Source of the DNA: an uncultured Eubacteriales bacterium
GTDB taxonomy: Bacteria; Bacillota; Clostridia; Lachnospirales; Lachnospiraceae
Assembly (NCBI GenBank): GCA_900315665.1
Contig: OMZX01000031.1
Coordinates: 1 to 45,763, forward strand
Length of the DNA: 45,763 bases
Direction of reading: 5' to 3'
Part shown: one piece after another, positions 8,695 to 16,429 of the stretch
Numbering within the stretch: the first letter of the stretch is position 1
How the letters are laid out: every line of letters begins with the position of its first letter
Position numbers and translations under genes: made by a program
Notes under the pieces: generated by a model
Databases searched by the model: none
What the model was told of the DNA's origin: nothing
What the model saw: the letters and a program-made list of their open reading frames with translations, nothing else

Positions 8695-8721
8695 AAAATT
8701 TTTCACTGAATTAATTTTCAG
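8691..8721. terminator. AT-rich palindromes between convergent genes
   Basis: A perfect 16-bp palindrome, GTGAAAAATTTTTCAC (8691-8706), overlaps the araC-type stop codon, and a weaker CTGAA...TTCAG pair follows. They lie between the convergent regulator and PAP2 genes and may serve as a weak two-way terminator. The stems have few GC pairs, so this is tentative. Confidence 0.35.
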
Positions 8722-8742
8722 TATTCTTATCTCTGTATTTGA

Positions 8743-9396
8743 TTAGAAATCTTTATGCCACAGATTCCATACAAAAAGCAATACAAGACTCATCCCCCAG
8801 CCACAAAGCACATCGATGATACTATGCTGCCGGATAAAAAGCGTCGAAAGACATATGAGAATCGATATGATCGTCACGATGTTTTTGCTGCGGATCCTGA
8901 TATAGGATGCACCACGAACCGTTACGTCGATGGCTACCGTGCTGGAAACGTGCATACTGGGGCAGACATTGCGCGGCGGATCGATCGCCCGCATCCAACC
9001 GATAAAAACAGAAAAAATATCGTGCCCTGTCAGCGGTTCCCGGAGATTAAGTCCGTTTGGTGCTACCGTGTAAACGAAAAGACAGACCGTATATCCCCCG
9101 AACAGAATGAAGCAGAGTTTCAGAAAGTCCTCCTTCGTCCCCTTGATTAAAAAATATAAGATCGCCCCCGGAAACAGCACCCACCAGATTGCATAGAAAA
9201 TAAAGAACCATGGAATCGTCGGAATCATCCGGTCGAGCGGTGTTTCGATGATCCGCACCGCCTCGTCCGGTACTGTGATATTTTCGAGTACCGCAAAATA
9301 GATCAGATACGCCGGGATATAGAGAAGCCACCAGGTATACTTGTTATCTCGTATAAATATGCATAAATCCTTGAAGCTATGAATGTCAGGTCTCAA
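8743..9396 (-). CDS. PAP2-family membrane phosphatase
   Basis: A 217-residue integral membrane protein with about five or six hydrophobic segments. The PAP2 signature is split across CPSMHVSST (about residue 145) and RQHSIIDVLCG (about residue 189), which supply the histidine-based phosphatase site; the first, Lys/Arg-containing motif is less clear. Such enzymes act on lipid phosphates such as phosphatidate or undecaprenyl pyrophosphate at the membrane surface. The start is a TTG (9394-9396) overlapping the TGA of the upstream LysR gene as TTGA, with GGAAGGAGA six bases upstream, so translation is probably coupled to the regulator gene. Confidence 0.82.
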   Translation of the reverse strand: MRPDIHSFKDLCIFIRDNKYTWWLLYIPAYLIYFAVLENITVPDEAVRIIETPLDRMIPTIPWFFIFYAIWWVLFPGAILYFLIKGTKEDFLKLCFILFGGYTVCLFVYTVAPNGLNLREPLTGHDIFSVFIGWMRAIDPPRNVCPSMHVSSTVAIDVTVRGASYIRIRSKNIVTIISILICLSTLFIRQHSIIDVLCGWGMSLVLLFVWNLWHKDF

Positions 9397-10280
9397 ACGA
9401 TTTCTCCTTCCTGATTTGTAAGTTTCTTCCGGATGAAATTGCGAAATCGTCCGGCGGCATAGGGCAATGTCTCCGCATCCCGATACGCAAGGGCAACCCG
9501 TCGATGGATCGGCGGCGTCAGCTCACGAACGACGACGCCCTGCCCGAAGCCTCGTAATACGTTGCGGAAAAGGATCGATACGCCAAGGTGACTGCGTACC
9601 ATCGAAAGCACAGAATAGTCATCATAAACCTTGTAGGTCACATTCAGCTCGACTCCCGCCTTTCGAAACGCCTCAAGCACGGTGCTGTAGCGTCCTTCAT
9701 CAAGAAGGATAAAGGGTTCTCCCGTCAGTGCGGAAAGTGAGACTGCACATTGTGATACAGCGAGTGGATGATCCTCCGGGAGTACGAGAAGCATCTCATC
9801 TTCATAGAGAAAATCCGTCATGAGATCGCCGGATACCGCCTCCGCGATGAATCCGAGATCAATGCTTCCTTCATGCAGCCACTCCTTTATGTTATCGTAT
9901 TCTCCCTGCAGCAGTGAAAATCTCACGCCGGGATAATTCTCACGAAAATCCCGGATAAGCGGCGGCAAGGTATCCCGGCTCACACTCGTGAAGGTCCCGA
10001 TCCGGATCGTCTGATTTTCAAGTCCGGTCATCTCTTTATGTTTCCGCTCGAGGTCGGTCTCGGCACTGGCGACCGCATGAAGATACGGCGCATACGCCTT
10101 CCCGTCCTCCGTCCACGTGATGGCCTGCCGCTTCCTGTCAATCAGCGTACACGAAAGCTCATCCTCCACCGCCTTTACCGCTTGGCTCACCGAGCTCTGC
10201 GCATACCCGAGCTCCTGCGCCGCCCGGCTGAAGCTGCCCTTCTCCACGACTGCGCAGATGATCGCATATTTTGATAGCAT
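9393..10280 (-). CDS. LysR-family transcriptional regulator
   Basis: A 295-residue LysR-type regulator. The N-terminal helix-turn-helix (FSRAAQELGYAQSSVSQAVKAVEDEL, residues about 17-42) is typical, followed by a periplasmic-binding-like effector domain (IRIGTFTSVSRDTLPPLIRDF...). The effector domain resembles that of regulators answering to small metabolites, but the ligand is unknown. It is co-transcribed with the PAP2 gene by a TTGA overlap, so it may control that gene; LysR regulators more often control a divergent neighbour, and here none is divergent. A 30-bp perfect palindrome lies 24 bases upstream of its ATG and probably ends the hicAB transcript. Confidence 0.92.
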   Translation of the reverse strand: MLSKYAIICAVVEKGSFSRAAQELGYAQSSVSQAVKAVEDELSCTLIDRKRQAITWTEDGKAYAPYLHAVASAETDLERKHKEMTGLENQTIRIGTFTSVSRDTLPPLIRDFRENYPGVRFSLLQGEYDNIKEWLHEGSIDLGFIAEAVSGDLMTDFLYEDEMLLVLPEDHPLAVSQCAVSLSALTGEPFILLDEGRYSTVLEAFRKAGVELNVTYKVYDDYSVLSMVRSHLGVSILFRNVLRGFGQGVVVRELTPPIHRRVALAYRDAETLPYAAGRFRNFIRKKLTNQEGEIV

Positions 10281-10303
10281 ATTTTCTCCGATCTATTCTC
10301 CAA

Positions 10304-10333
10304 AAAATACATCCTCGATCGAGGATGTATTTT
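10304..10333. terminator. 30-bp perfect palindrome, probable two-way terminator
   Basis: The 30 bases form an uninterrupted palindrome with half-site AAAATACATCCTCGA. On the minus strand the stem is followed by TTTTTT, so it should end the hicAB transcript, whose last stop codon is 13 bases upstream. Because it also sits 24 bases before lysR, it could double as an operator for the regulator. Confidence 0.65.
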
Positions 10334-10345
10334 AATCGATATTCT

Positions 10346-10693
10346 TTATACAAGAGCAGCTCTCTGACACTTGTCCTGTACCGCTTCTGCTACAAATTGA
10401 TTGAGACTTATCTTTTCCCTTGCGGCTTCCATCGCCGCTGCTTTATGCAGTGCCGGTGTAAGTCTTACATTAAAGCTTCCCTTAAACTCTTTATTCGGTT
10501 CTTTTCCAATTTCCTTACAGTGCTGAAGATAATTGTCTATGCTCTGGTGAAACATGGCCCCAGCTTCTTCAACAGACGAACCATGAAATCCAAGATAATC
10601 ACTGATTCCAAACACAGTACCAACCAAAATATTATCATCGGCATCATACGATATCACTGCATGATAGCCTTTATACTCCATCATTGAATTCAT
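10346..10693 (-). CDS. hicB: HicB-family antitoxin
   Basis: A 115-residue HicB protein. The N-terminal half (YKGYHAVISYDADDNILVGTVFGISDYLGFHGSSVEEAGAMFHQSIDNYL) is the degenerate RNase-H-like HicB fold, and the C-terminal part (FNVRLTPALHKAAAMEAAREKISLNQFVAEAVQ) is a ribbon-helix-helix DNA-binding domain. It should neutralise the neighbouring HicA toxin and repress the shared promoter. GAGGAGG lies six bases before the ATG at 10691-10693. The gene follows hicA by 12 bases in the same operon, and the palindrome at 10304-10333 ends the unit. Confidence 0.9.
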   Translation of the reverse strand: MNSMMEYKGYHAVISYDADDNILVGTVFGISDYLGFHGSSVEEAGAMFHQSIDNYLQHCKEIGKEPNKEFKGSFNVRLTPALHKAAAMEAAREKISLNQFVAEAVQDKCQRAALV

Positions 10694-10705
10694 AAATTGC
10701 CTCCT

Positions 10706-10963
10706 CTATATTTCTCCTATGTCTTTTAAGAAACTAATCACCATTTTGATCTGATATCGATAAAGTTCATTCCCTGGATGCGGTTCATCAAACTGAATGT
10801 CTCTTCCGCTCTCGATATGGTTATATCCTATTCCCGAACCTCTTCCACCCTGATATTTTTTACACCCACATTTACTCATCAACTGATCTAATTCTCTTAT
10901 GGTGAAATTAGTCGGTATCGGTTTATGGAGCAGTTTTGTGATCAAATCCTCTTTCTTTGGCAT
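10706..10963 (-). CDS. hicA: HicA-family mRNA interferase toxin
   Basis: An 85-residue protein of the double-stranded-RNA-binding-like HicA fold, which cleaves mRNA independently of translation. The segment IRELDQLMSKCGCKKYQGGRGSGIGYNH carries the glycine-rich turn and the conserved histidine used by the family, and LYRYQIKMVISFLKDIGEI is the typical C-terminal helix. Classical HicA proteins read GSH at the turn; here the histidine comes a few residues later, as in the subgroup with a GGxxGS turn. AAGGAGG precedes the ATG. It is the first gene of the operon and has a strong promoter just upstream. Confidence 0.87.
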   Translation of the reverse strand: MPKKEDLITKLLHKPIPTNFTIRELDQLMSKCGCKKYQGGRGSGIGYNHIESGRDIQFDEPHPGNELYRYQIKMVISFLKDIGEI

Positions 10964-10980
10964 AAGTCCTCCTTGCGACT

Positions 10981-11009
10981 AATATATAGTTGCTTATGCT
11001 TTTTGTCAA
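10981..11009 (-). promoter_or_regulatory. Strong housekeeping promoter of hicAB
   Basis: On the minus strand a perfect TTGACA (11004-11009) is separated by exactly 17 bases from TATATT (10981-10986). Transcription would start some 10 bases before the hicA ribosome site. HicB binding near these boxes would give the usual autoregulation. Confidence 0.75.
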
Positions 11010-11128
11010 TCCATTTTAAGTTCAATTATCACTTTTATCGATATTTATATCGCAAATATTCGTTTTTCAGATGTTCATTTATCATATACAATAAGAATAC
11101 AAATTATATTCATGAAAGAGGACATACG

Positions 11129-11962
11129 ATGCAGGCAGCATATGAAAACACAGGATGTAACGAACGCAATCTATATTCTTCAACGAATACAATTCCTGCT
11201 ATAAGCTCCTTAAAGTTTTGCACTAAATCTGAAACTAGCATGCTCTTCCTTCATGGTATCCGTGATGCGTTCCCGATCGGGCTCGGCTACTTCGCGGTTT
11301 CCTTTTCCCTTGGCATCGCCGCCTCGATGGCAGGTCTCAATTGGATCCAAGGCATGTTCCTGAGTCTTTTGAACAACGCCTCCGCCGGAGAGTATGCCGG
11401 CATCTCCGCGATCCGGGATGGCTCCTCCTATCTTGCGATTGCACTTCTCATCTTCACAGCAAATGCCCGCTATCTTCTTATGAGCTGTGCGCTCAGCCAA
11501 AAGTTGTCCCCATCTCTTCCGCTCCATCATCGCATGCTGATTGCGTTTGATATCACGGATGAACTCTTCGGACTCGCCATCGCACGACCGGGCTACGCGG
11601 AGCCCGCCTACATGTACGGCGCATATCTCATGGGCATGATCTCATGGGCAGGCGGCACTGTCGGCGGTGTGCTTGCCGGCAATGTCCTGCCGGCTATCGT
11701 CGTGACCGCACTCAGTGCCTCAATCTATGGGATGTTCCTTGCCATCATCATGCCGCCGGCAAAGAAAAACCGGACAGTGCTTTTCGTCGTACTGTCTGGC
11801 TTCCTGTTAAGCTCGATCTGCAGCGTCCTTCCGATCATCTCCGGCATTTCGGAAAGTGTACGCATTATTCTGTTGACACTTTTCATCGCCGGTACGGCCG
11901 CGATCCTTCATCCAGTTTCTGATGAAAAAAGCTCGCAGTCAACTGCCGAGAATGCTGCATAG
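11129..11962 (+). CDS. azlC: AzlC-family branched-chain amino acid exporter subunit
   Basis: A 277-residue membrane protein with about six or seven hydrophobic segments. The N-terminal core GIRDAFPIGLGYFAVSFSLGIAASMAGL...GMFLSLLNNASAGEYAGI is characteristic of AzlC, the large subunit of a two-part exporter for branched-chain amino acids and analogues. The ATG at 11129 has AGAGGA upstream. The frame is open for 68 codons further upstream, but that part has no ribosome site and no family similarity, and runs into the hicA promoter. The first 38 residues are polar and unusual for the family. azlD follows after 36 bases, as is usual. Confidence 0.88.
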   Translation: MQAAYENTGCNERNLYSSTNTIPAISSLKFCTKSETSMLFLHGIRDAFPIGLGYFAVSFSLGIAASMAGLNWIQGMFLSLLNNASAGEYAGISAIRDGSSYLAIALLIFTANARYLLMSCALSQKLSPSLPLHHRMLIAFDITDELFGLAIARPGYAEPAYMYGAYLMGMISWAGGTVGGVLAGNVLPAIVVTALSASIYGMFLAIIMPPAKKNRTVLFVVLSGFLLSSICSVLPIISGISESVRIILLTLFIAGTAAILHPVSDEKSSQSTAENAA

Positions 11963-11998
11963 ATGCGCATGTGACCTTGCTATCTGAAAGGAGATCAG

Positions 11999-12313
11999 AT
12001 GAACGTTCTAAATCCAACCATCAACGGCTCCATCCTCGTGATGGTGGCTGTTACCTATCTCATCCGTGCGCTGCCGCTGACACTCATCCAGAAACCGATC
12101 AAAAGCCGTTTCATCCGTTCGCTTCTTTACTACACACCTTATGCAACGCTTGCTGTCATGACCGTGCCGGCCATCTTCACAGTCGCATCAAATCCGCTTA
12201 TCGGTATCATCGCGCTTATCCTCGGCTCGATCGTCGCCTGGAAAACAGAAAGCCTCCCGATGACAGCCCTCACGACATCTAGCGCAGTACTGCTCATTTC
12301 CTTCTTCCTCTGA
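11999..12313 (+). CDS. azlD: AzlD-family small exporter subunit
   Basis: A 104-residue, very hydrophobic protein with about four membrane segments. VTYLIRALPLTLIQKPIKSRFIRSLLYYTPYATLAVMTVPAIF is the AzlD signature region. It partners AzlC in exporting branched-chain amino acids. AAAGGAGA precedes the ATG, and the short spacing after azlC implies one transcript. A strong palindrome at 12394-12435 lies beyond the stop codon. Confidence 0.9.
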   Translation: MNVLNPTINGSILVMVAVTYLIRALPLTLIQKPIKSRFIRSLLYYTPYATLAVMTVPAIFTVASNPLIGIIALILGSIVAWKTESLPMTALTTSSAVLLISFFL

Positions 12314-12393
12314 AGATACATCTGGCTTAGCCAGAAGATCCCTTATCGCGAAGCAGCTTCATACCGCTTACCAAAGCGTGATGCGAAACAGGC

Positions 12394-12435
12394 GTGGCGG
12401 GCAAGATACCATTTAAATGGCATCCTGCCCGCCAC
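12394..12435. repeat. Long GC-rich palindrome with CATTTAAATG core
   Basis: The arms GTGGCGGGCA and TGCCCGCCAC pair perfectly, inner GAT/ATC pairs follow with single-base mismatches, and the centre is CCATTTAAATGG. It lies between the convergent ends of azlD and the symporter fragment, where a two-way terminator is expected, but no T-run follows on either side. The hexamer CGGGCA / TGCCCG and the core CATTTAAATG recur in the palindrome at 45476-45539, so the two may be copies of one element. Confidence 0.7.
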
Positions 12436-12465
12436 ACCTGCTGTGTGACTCGTTTTTTAGATCGT

Positions 12466-13110
12466 TTATTTGTAGCGTTCCATCGCCTCTTCAAGCGACA
12501 TGCCCTGCTCGATGGCAGCCTTGCGTTCACCGTTGACCTTCTGGATTTCCTTCATCTTCTCGCCTGTCAGGATATAGCCCTTCATCGCTACAAGTGTCGC
12601 GCCCCACGCAAGCATCGGAAGAATGCAGAACAGAACGATCACGGCGACGTTCATGCCGGCTGAATATGGTGTATCACCGCCAGGAAGTGTCTTTAAGCCG
12701 ATTGCAGCAACGGCAAAGCCGACAACCGTCGAACTTAATGATGACACAAGCTTATCCACGAGGCTGAATAGTGTACCGATGATGCCCGGTACATATTTTC
12801 CGGAACGATAGGTTTCATAATCCGAACAATCTGCCACCATCGGGATCGGCATATCCGCTGTCGCATAGTAGGCACCGTAGCCAATGCCAAAGAACAGCAG
12901 GAAAAGAATCGTATAGAGATTTATGGTCAGATGGAAGCCACCCTCCATACTGTAAAGTGAAAGACGCGCTGCCTCATTATCCTGTCTCCAGAAAAGGAGC
13001 AATGCCAGGACACCGATATACATCAGGAGTGCTACACCGACATACCGCATGAGCGATGCCTTTTGTCCCTCCCTCTGTGAAGTTCTTACCGTGAGAATAA
13101 AGAACGGCAC
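12466..13110 (-). pseudogene. GPH-family sugar symporter, 3' fragment
   Basis: These 214 residues match only the C-terminal half of glycoside-pentoside-hexuronide:cation symporters, which usually have about 450-480 residues. The conserved loop MVADCSDYETYRSGKYVPGIIGTLFSLVDKL and the following hydrophobic segments are intact, as is the charged tail ending in SLEEAMERYK. The first six or so membrane segments are missing. The open frame begins with a GTG inside the 3' end of the neighbouring GH3 fragment and has no ribosome site. The natural reading is that a deletion joined this 3' half to the GH3 gene. It is unlikely to transport anything. Confidence 0.85.
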
Positions 13111-14390
13111 GCATAGGCACCAACCGGAGAGGTCGCATTGCCCTTACCATTTACCGCGTCATAATATCTTGTTTCATAATAGCGATAGCCGGTATAGAGG
13201 CCCTCGGCTTCGATGATGTAGGTACCAACCTTCGCGCCGAACTGACCGCCGCCTCGAGTGATCTGATCAGCATTGGTATACTGGAAATCACCCATATTCT
13301 GCATGGCCGGAGAAGACATATTATAGGTTGGGAAGATATCCGGCAGCGCACCGGACGGACTCACCTTACCGGAGATGATATCCGCGATACCAAGGAAGCC
13401 GTAGCAACCAGGATATCCGATCCAGAGGATACTATCGATTTCGGGATCGTTCTTAAGGTCTCCGATTTCGATTGCCTGCGCTGTGTTAATGAGGACGATG
13501 ACATTGTCCGAAGCTTCCTTCGCAAGTGCGATCTCATCCTTCTCATTTGTCGTAAGAGCAAGTGGTTCATCCGCACCTAAGTTCGGTGCAACGCTGCCCG
13601 GCAGATAATCGGTTGATTCTGCGCTCGGACGGCTGATCACGACGATCGCGGCGTCACTATACTTGGAGAAGCTGTCACGGAAGGAAGCATTGACAGACGC
13701 AAGTTCATCCATCGAAGGCTCACCCGGATCGTAATCATGGGTCGCTGCCTCGTTGTTCGCATGGCCATATTTTTCATTGAGCTTTGTGTAGATTTCCGGC
13801 ATAGTCGGATTAATGTTTAAGCCGGCACCTTCGAACTCAAACTCATCGCCGTTCCAGTCGCCGGTCGTCGGACCAAGTACGGCAGGATCTGTCGGTCTCG
13901 TACGATTGAGGCCGGTTGCGATGGTATGCGCAAAATCTGTCTTGTTCTCGGAAAGTGCCTGACGTAATGTGATCATACCACCGAAGGACTTCACGCCGAA
14001 GCTCGAACCGATGAGCGGAACCTCCGAACGGATGCCAAGGAGGGTTACATTGGAGCCGGATTTTAGTGGCAGTCCCTGGCCTTCCTCCTGATTATTCTTA
14101 AGAAGCACTGCTCCTTCTGCCGCCTGCTCCTCATTAAGATTGATTGCTTTCTGGATGAGGGCATGGCTGTTGCCAGTTCCATCAGCATTTAAAACTTCTT
14201 CTGACGGAACAAATTTATCATACAGCGGTTCATCCGCACTGCTCTCTGAAACGAAGCTTTCGCTATGCGTTCCGAGCTGCGTATCGATGGTTGACTTATA
14301 CCCCTCTGCGATGGACCCTGCCACGCATGAGAAGGAAAAAAGCATCGCCATCGAAGCGGCCAGGCCTCTGTACACATACTGCTTTTTCAT
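13086..14390 (-). pseudogene. GH3 beta-glucosidase-type protein, 5' fragment
   Basis: A 434-residue remnant. An N-terminal hydrophobic segment (GLAASMAMLFSFSCVAG) resembles the signal anchor of clostridial GH3 enzymes whose two domains occur in reversed order. Residues about 85-400 are the GH3 C-terminal alpha/beta domain: AAEGAVLLKNNQ, VTLLGIRSEVPLIGSSFG, SDAAIVVISRPSAEST, VIVLINTAQAIEIG and WIGYPGCYGFLGIADIISGKVSPSGALPDIFP. The protein breaks off after GNATSPVGAYA, before the usual PFGYGLSYT, and six novel residues lead to a stop. The catalytic TIM-barrel domain is absent. GGGAGGA lies seven bases before the ATG at 14388-14390. The break coincides with the start of the symporter fragment. 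Confidence 0.85.
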
Positions 14391-14655
14391 CACGTATTCC
14401 TCCCTGCAAATTTCTGTTTCATGACTATCGCCATTTTATGGGAAGAAAATTTTTCATTCAATAGCGTTGGTATAAGTGGGCCTTCTTCGTGAAAAAGTGG
14501 TCGGACGATACAGCAAAATTGAAATCCGGTAGTCTCCCTATAGATTATTTCTTCCGAAAATAATAAAAAATTTAACAGAATCTTCACACAAAAGAGAGCT
14601 ATCCTGCTGTATACTCTTTTTATCGTAGGAAGGAGGCTTTGATCTTCCTCGATAT

Positions 14656-14699
14656 GATCTTCCAGAGGTGAAGATCCGGCAGGATGACAGGATCATCCT
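14656..14699 (+). promoter_or_regulatory. Structured leader upstream of the BI-1 family gene
   Basis: The 378-base gap 14391-14768 has no gene. A TATACT -10-like box lies near 14610-14616. Two hairpins follow: GATCTTC (14656-14662) with GAAGATC (14670-14676), and AGGATGA (14681-14687) with TCATCCT (14693-14699). They would form in the 5' leader of the next gene. No known riboswitch class is recognised. Confidence 0.4.
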
Positions 14700-14768
14700 C
14701 TTATATGAAATTATATAAAGTCTTGCATGGATGAAAGCTCTGGCATGTCCGTGAAGAAAGGACCCGAT

Positions 14769-15578
14769 ATGATGTACGAGAACAATGACTACAACAACGA
14801 TTATAATGAATTTTCTTCGACCGGCACAGGTACGAGACAGCGCGTCCAGGAGGGTGAATTCAGAGAACTCAACGAAGGCGCCGCTGTCCGTCATCCGGAC
14901 AACGCTGTCACCGATTCACTAGCGACCTTTACCGGTAAGACATTTTTATGGATGTTTGCCGGTCTCATGACGACCTTTGGCATCGCGATCGCTTCTGCCT
15001 TCACCGGCATCGCCTATGCTGTCGCGACCGGTCCGATGATGCTGGTGATCACGATCGCCGAGCTTTTCGTCGTGATTTACCTCAGCTCTCACCTTGATCA
15101 GCTTTCCGTCGGCAGTGCGCGGGGACTTTTCTTCGGCTATGCCGCATTAACAGGCCTTGTGTTCTCCGTCTATACACTGTACTTCGGCGCACCGGCGATC
15201 ATCTTCGTATTTGGCCTGACTGCAATTTTCTTCGGCGTTATGGCAGCGGTCACGAAGCTTTTCCATCTTGATTTAAGCCGCATGGGAACCTTCATTTCCG
15301 CAGGACTTATGTTTATGATGGTTGTTCTTCTCATCAACCTTTTCGTACAGTCCTCGGGCTTCACGATGATGGTTTCTCTCATCGGCGTATTTCTTTTCCT
15401 TGCCTGCACGGCTTACGATACCTCGAAGCTTTCTGCTTTCTACAGCTATTTCCGGACAGACTCCGCTCAGCTCTCGAAGGCTTCGATCTACGCGGCACTG
15501 CAGCTCTACCTTGATTTTATCAACCTCTTCCTGTATCTGCTCCGTCTCTTCACCGGCAGCGCATCGAGAAGAAGCTGA
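14769..15578 (+). CDS. Bax-inhibitor-1 family membrane protein
   Basis: A 269-residue protein. An acidic, Asn/Asp/Tyr-rich cytosolic tail of about 65 residues (NNDYNNDYNEFSSTGTGTRQ) leads into seven hydrophobic segments. The core FLWMFAGLMTTFGIAIASAF, YAALTGLVFSVYTLYF and the C-terminal TAYDTSKLSAFY followed by YAALQLYLDFINLFLYLLRLF are characteristic of bacterial YbhL/YccA/YetJ-type proteins. YetJ of Bacillus is a pH-sensitive calcium leak channel; its paired aspartates correspond to the D in TAYDT and the D in YLDFINLF here. AAAGGA lies six bases before ATG 14769; the ATG at 14727 lacks a ribosome site. It is a single-gene unit with a terminator behind it. Confidence 0.9.
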   Translation: MMYENNDYNNDYNEFSSTGTGTRQRVQEGEFRELNEGAAVRHPDNAVTDSLATFTGKTFLWMFAGLMTTFGIAIASAFTGIAYAVATGPMMLVITIAELFVVIYLSSHLDQLSVGSARGLFFGYAALTGLVFSVYTLYFGAPAIIFVFGLTAIFFGVMAAVTKLFHLDLSRMGTFISAGLMFMMVVLLINLFVQSSGFTMMVSLIGVFLFLACTAYDTSKLSAFYSYFRTDSAQLSKASIYAALQLYLDFINLFLYLLRLFTGSASRRS

Positions 15579-15610
15579 TCATCTACAAAAACATTGAACA
15601 ACAGACTACT

Positions 15611-15657
15611 GGAAAATGGAGTGGGTCAGGATTAGTCCAGACTCCACTCCATTTTCC
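15611..15657. terminator. Intrinsic terminator between BI-1 gene and relE
   Basis: GGAAAATGGAGTGG (15611-15624) pairs perfectly with CCACTCCATTTTCC (15644-15657), and a T-rich stretch follows on the plus strand. It lies between convergent genes and may act in both directions. Confidence 0.75.
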
Positions 15658-15695
15658 CATTTCTATTATTTTCTTCGCTCTTCTATCCGTAGACT

Positions 15696-16010
15696 TTATC
15701 TCATCCTGTTTTCATAATCCTGTAATCCATGAAACATATCATCCACAATGGCTCTATTCTCATCAAGATGAAAAATCATAAAATAGTTATGATGCTTGAA
15801 ATTGATCCGCTTGAAGCCTTGTTTTTTGAGCTTTGATTCTTTTATGAATCCAAGACTACCTGCTGTAACCGCTAAAGCATCCTTTGTCTCTAAAAAATCA
15901 GTATAAACATTTCTAGCTGCCTGTTCACTTTTTTTAACGAATATAAGATACCAGAGAAAATCGTCCAGCTTTTTTTCTGCCACCGGTGTCATTTTAACTT
16001 CAAAAACCAT
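15696..16010 (-). CDS. RelE/ParE-family toxin
   Basis: A 104-residue protein of the RelE/ParE fold: MTPVAEKKLDDFLWYLIFVKKSEQAARNVYTDFLETKDALAVTAGSLGF followed by the C-terminal strands KRINFKHHNYFMIFHLDENRAIVDDMFHGLQDYENRMR. The tail VDDMFHGLQDYE is typical of clostridial RelE-like toxins, which act on ribosome-bound mRNA or on gyrase. Its start overlaps the antitoxin gene by 11 bases, so the two are translationally coupled. Which of the two targets it hits cannot be told from the sequence. Confidence 0.85.
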   Translation of the reverse strand: MVFEVKMTPVAEKKLDDFLWYLIFVKKSEQAARNVYTDFLETKDALAVTAGSLGFIKESKLKKQGFKRINFKHHNYFMIFHLDENRAIVDDMFHGLQDYENRMR

Positions 16011-16299
16011 ATTTGTTTTTTAAGTCCTCCGCAACAGCTTCCGCACTCCTGTACTTTCCATCATCCGCCATCTGTTTTGCTCGGTTAATTTCCTCGTACA
16101 TTTCTTCATAGGTCATAGGGCGAAATGGATCGCTATGAGACTGAAGCTTTTTTATCTCAAATGGAAATCCTCCGATACTTACCGCCTGCGTTAAAAACAT
16201 TCGAATGGCTGTTGTTGTATCTGTTCCAAGTTCCTTAAAAAGTTCATCGGATTTTTCTTTAAGCTCATCATCTACTCTAATCTGTATCGTACTTGACAT
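16000..16299 (-). CDS. RelB/DinJ-family antitoxin
   Basis: A 99-residue antitoxin. The N-terminal STIQIRVDDELKEKSDELFKELGTDTTTAIRMFLTQAVSIGGFPFEI is the ribbon-helix-helix DNA-binding domain of RelB/DinJ; the rest is the polar toxin-wrapping tail. The ATG at 16297-16299 is chosen because GGAGG lies eight bases upstream; the longer TTG start has none. It precedes the toxin with an 11-base overlap, and a good promoter sits just upstream, where the complex would bind to repress its own operon. Confidence 0.87.
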   Translation of the reverse strand: MSSTIQIRVDDELKEKSDELFKELGTDTTTAIRMFLTQAVSIGGFPFEIKKLQSHSDPFRPMTYEEMYEEINRAKQMADDGKYRSAEAVAEDLKNKYGF

Positions 16300-16334
16300 A
16301 ATCTTTGCCTCCAACCTCGTCTAATTTCAATGCT

Positions 16335-16400
16335 ATTGTATTACTCATTCATTTCTATTTCAATGCATTTTAAATCATTTTAACTCGAATGAAATTCGAG
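16335..16400 (-). promoter_or_regulatory. Promoter of the relBE-type operon and nearby palindrome
   Basis: On the minus strand TTGAAA (16358-16363) lies 17 bases before TACAAT (16335-16340). About 20 bases further upstream a palindrome CTCGAAT-gaa-ATTCGAG (16384-16400) sits between this promoter and the end of the DUF2264 gene. It could be an antitoxin operator or a weak terminator for the DUF2264 transcript. Confidence 0.6.
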
Positions 16401-16429
16401 ATGCCAGTTTGAAGTTATTGCAATTGCGC

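Noticed and set aside
10925-11128. Upstream extension of azlC
   Set aside because: The frame stays open but overlaps hicA and its promoter, lacks a ribosome site and has no AzlC similarity.
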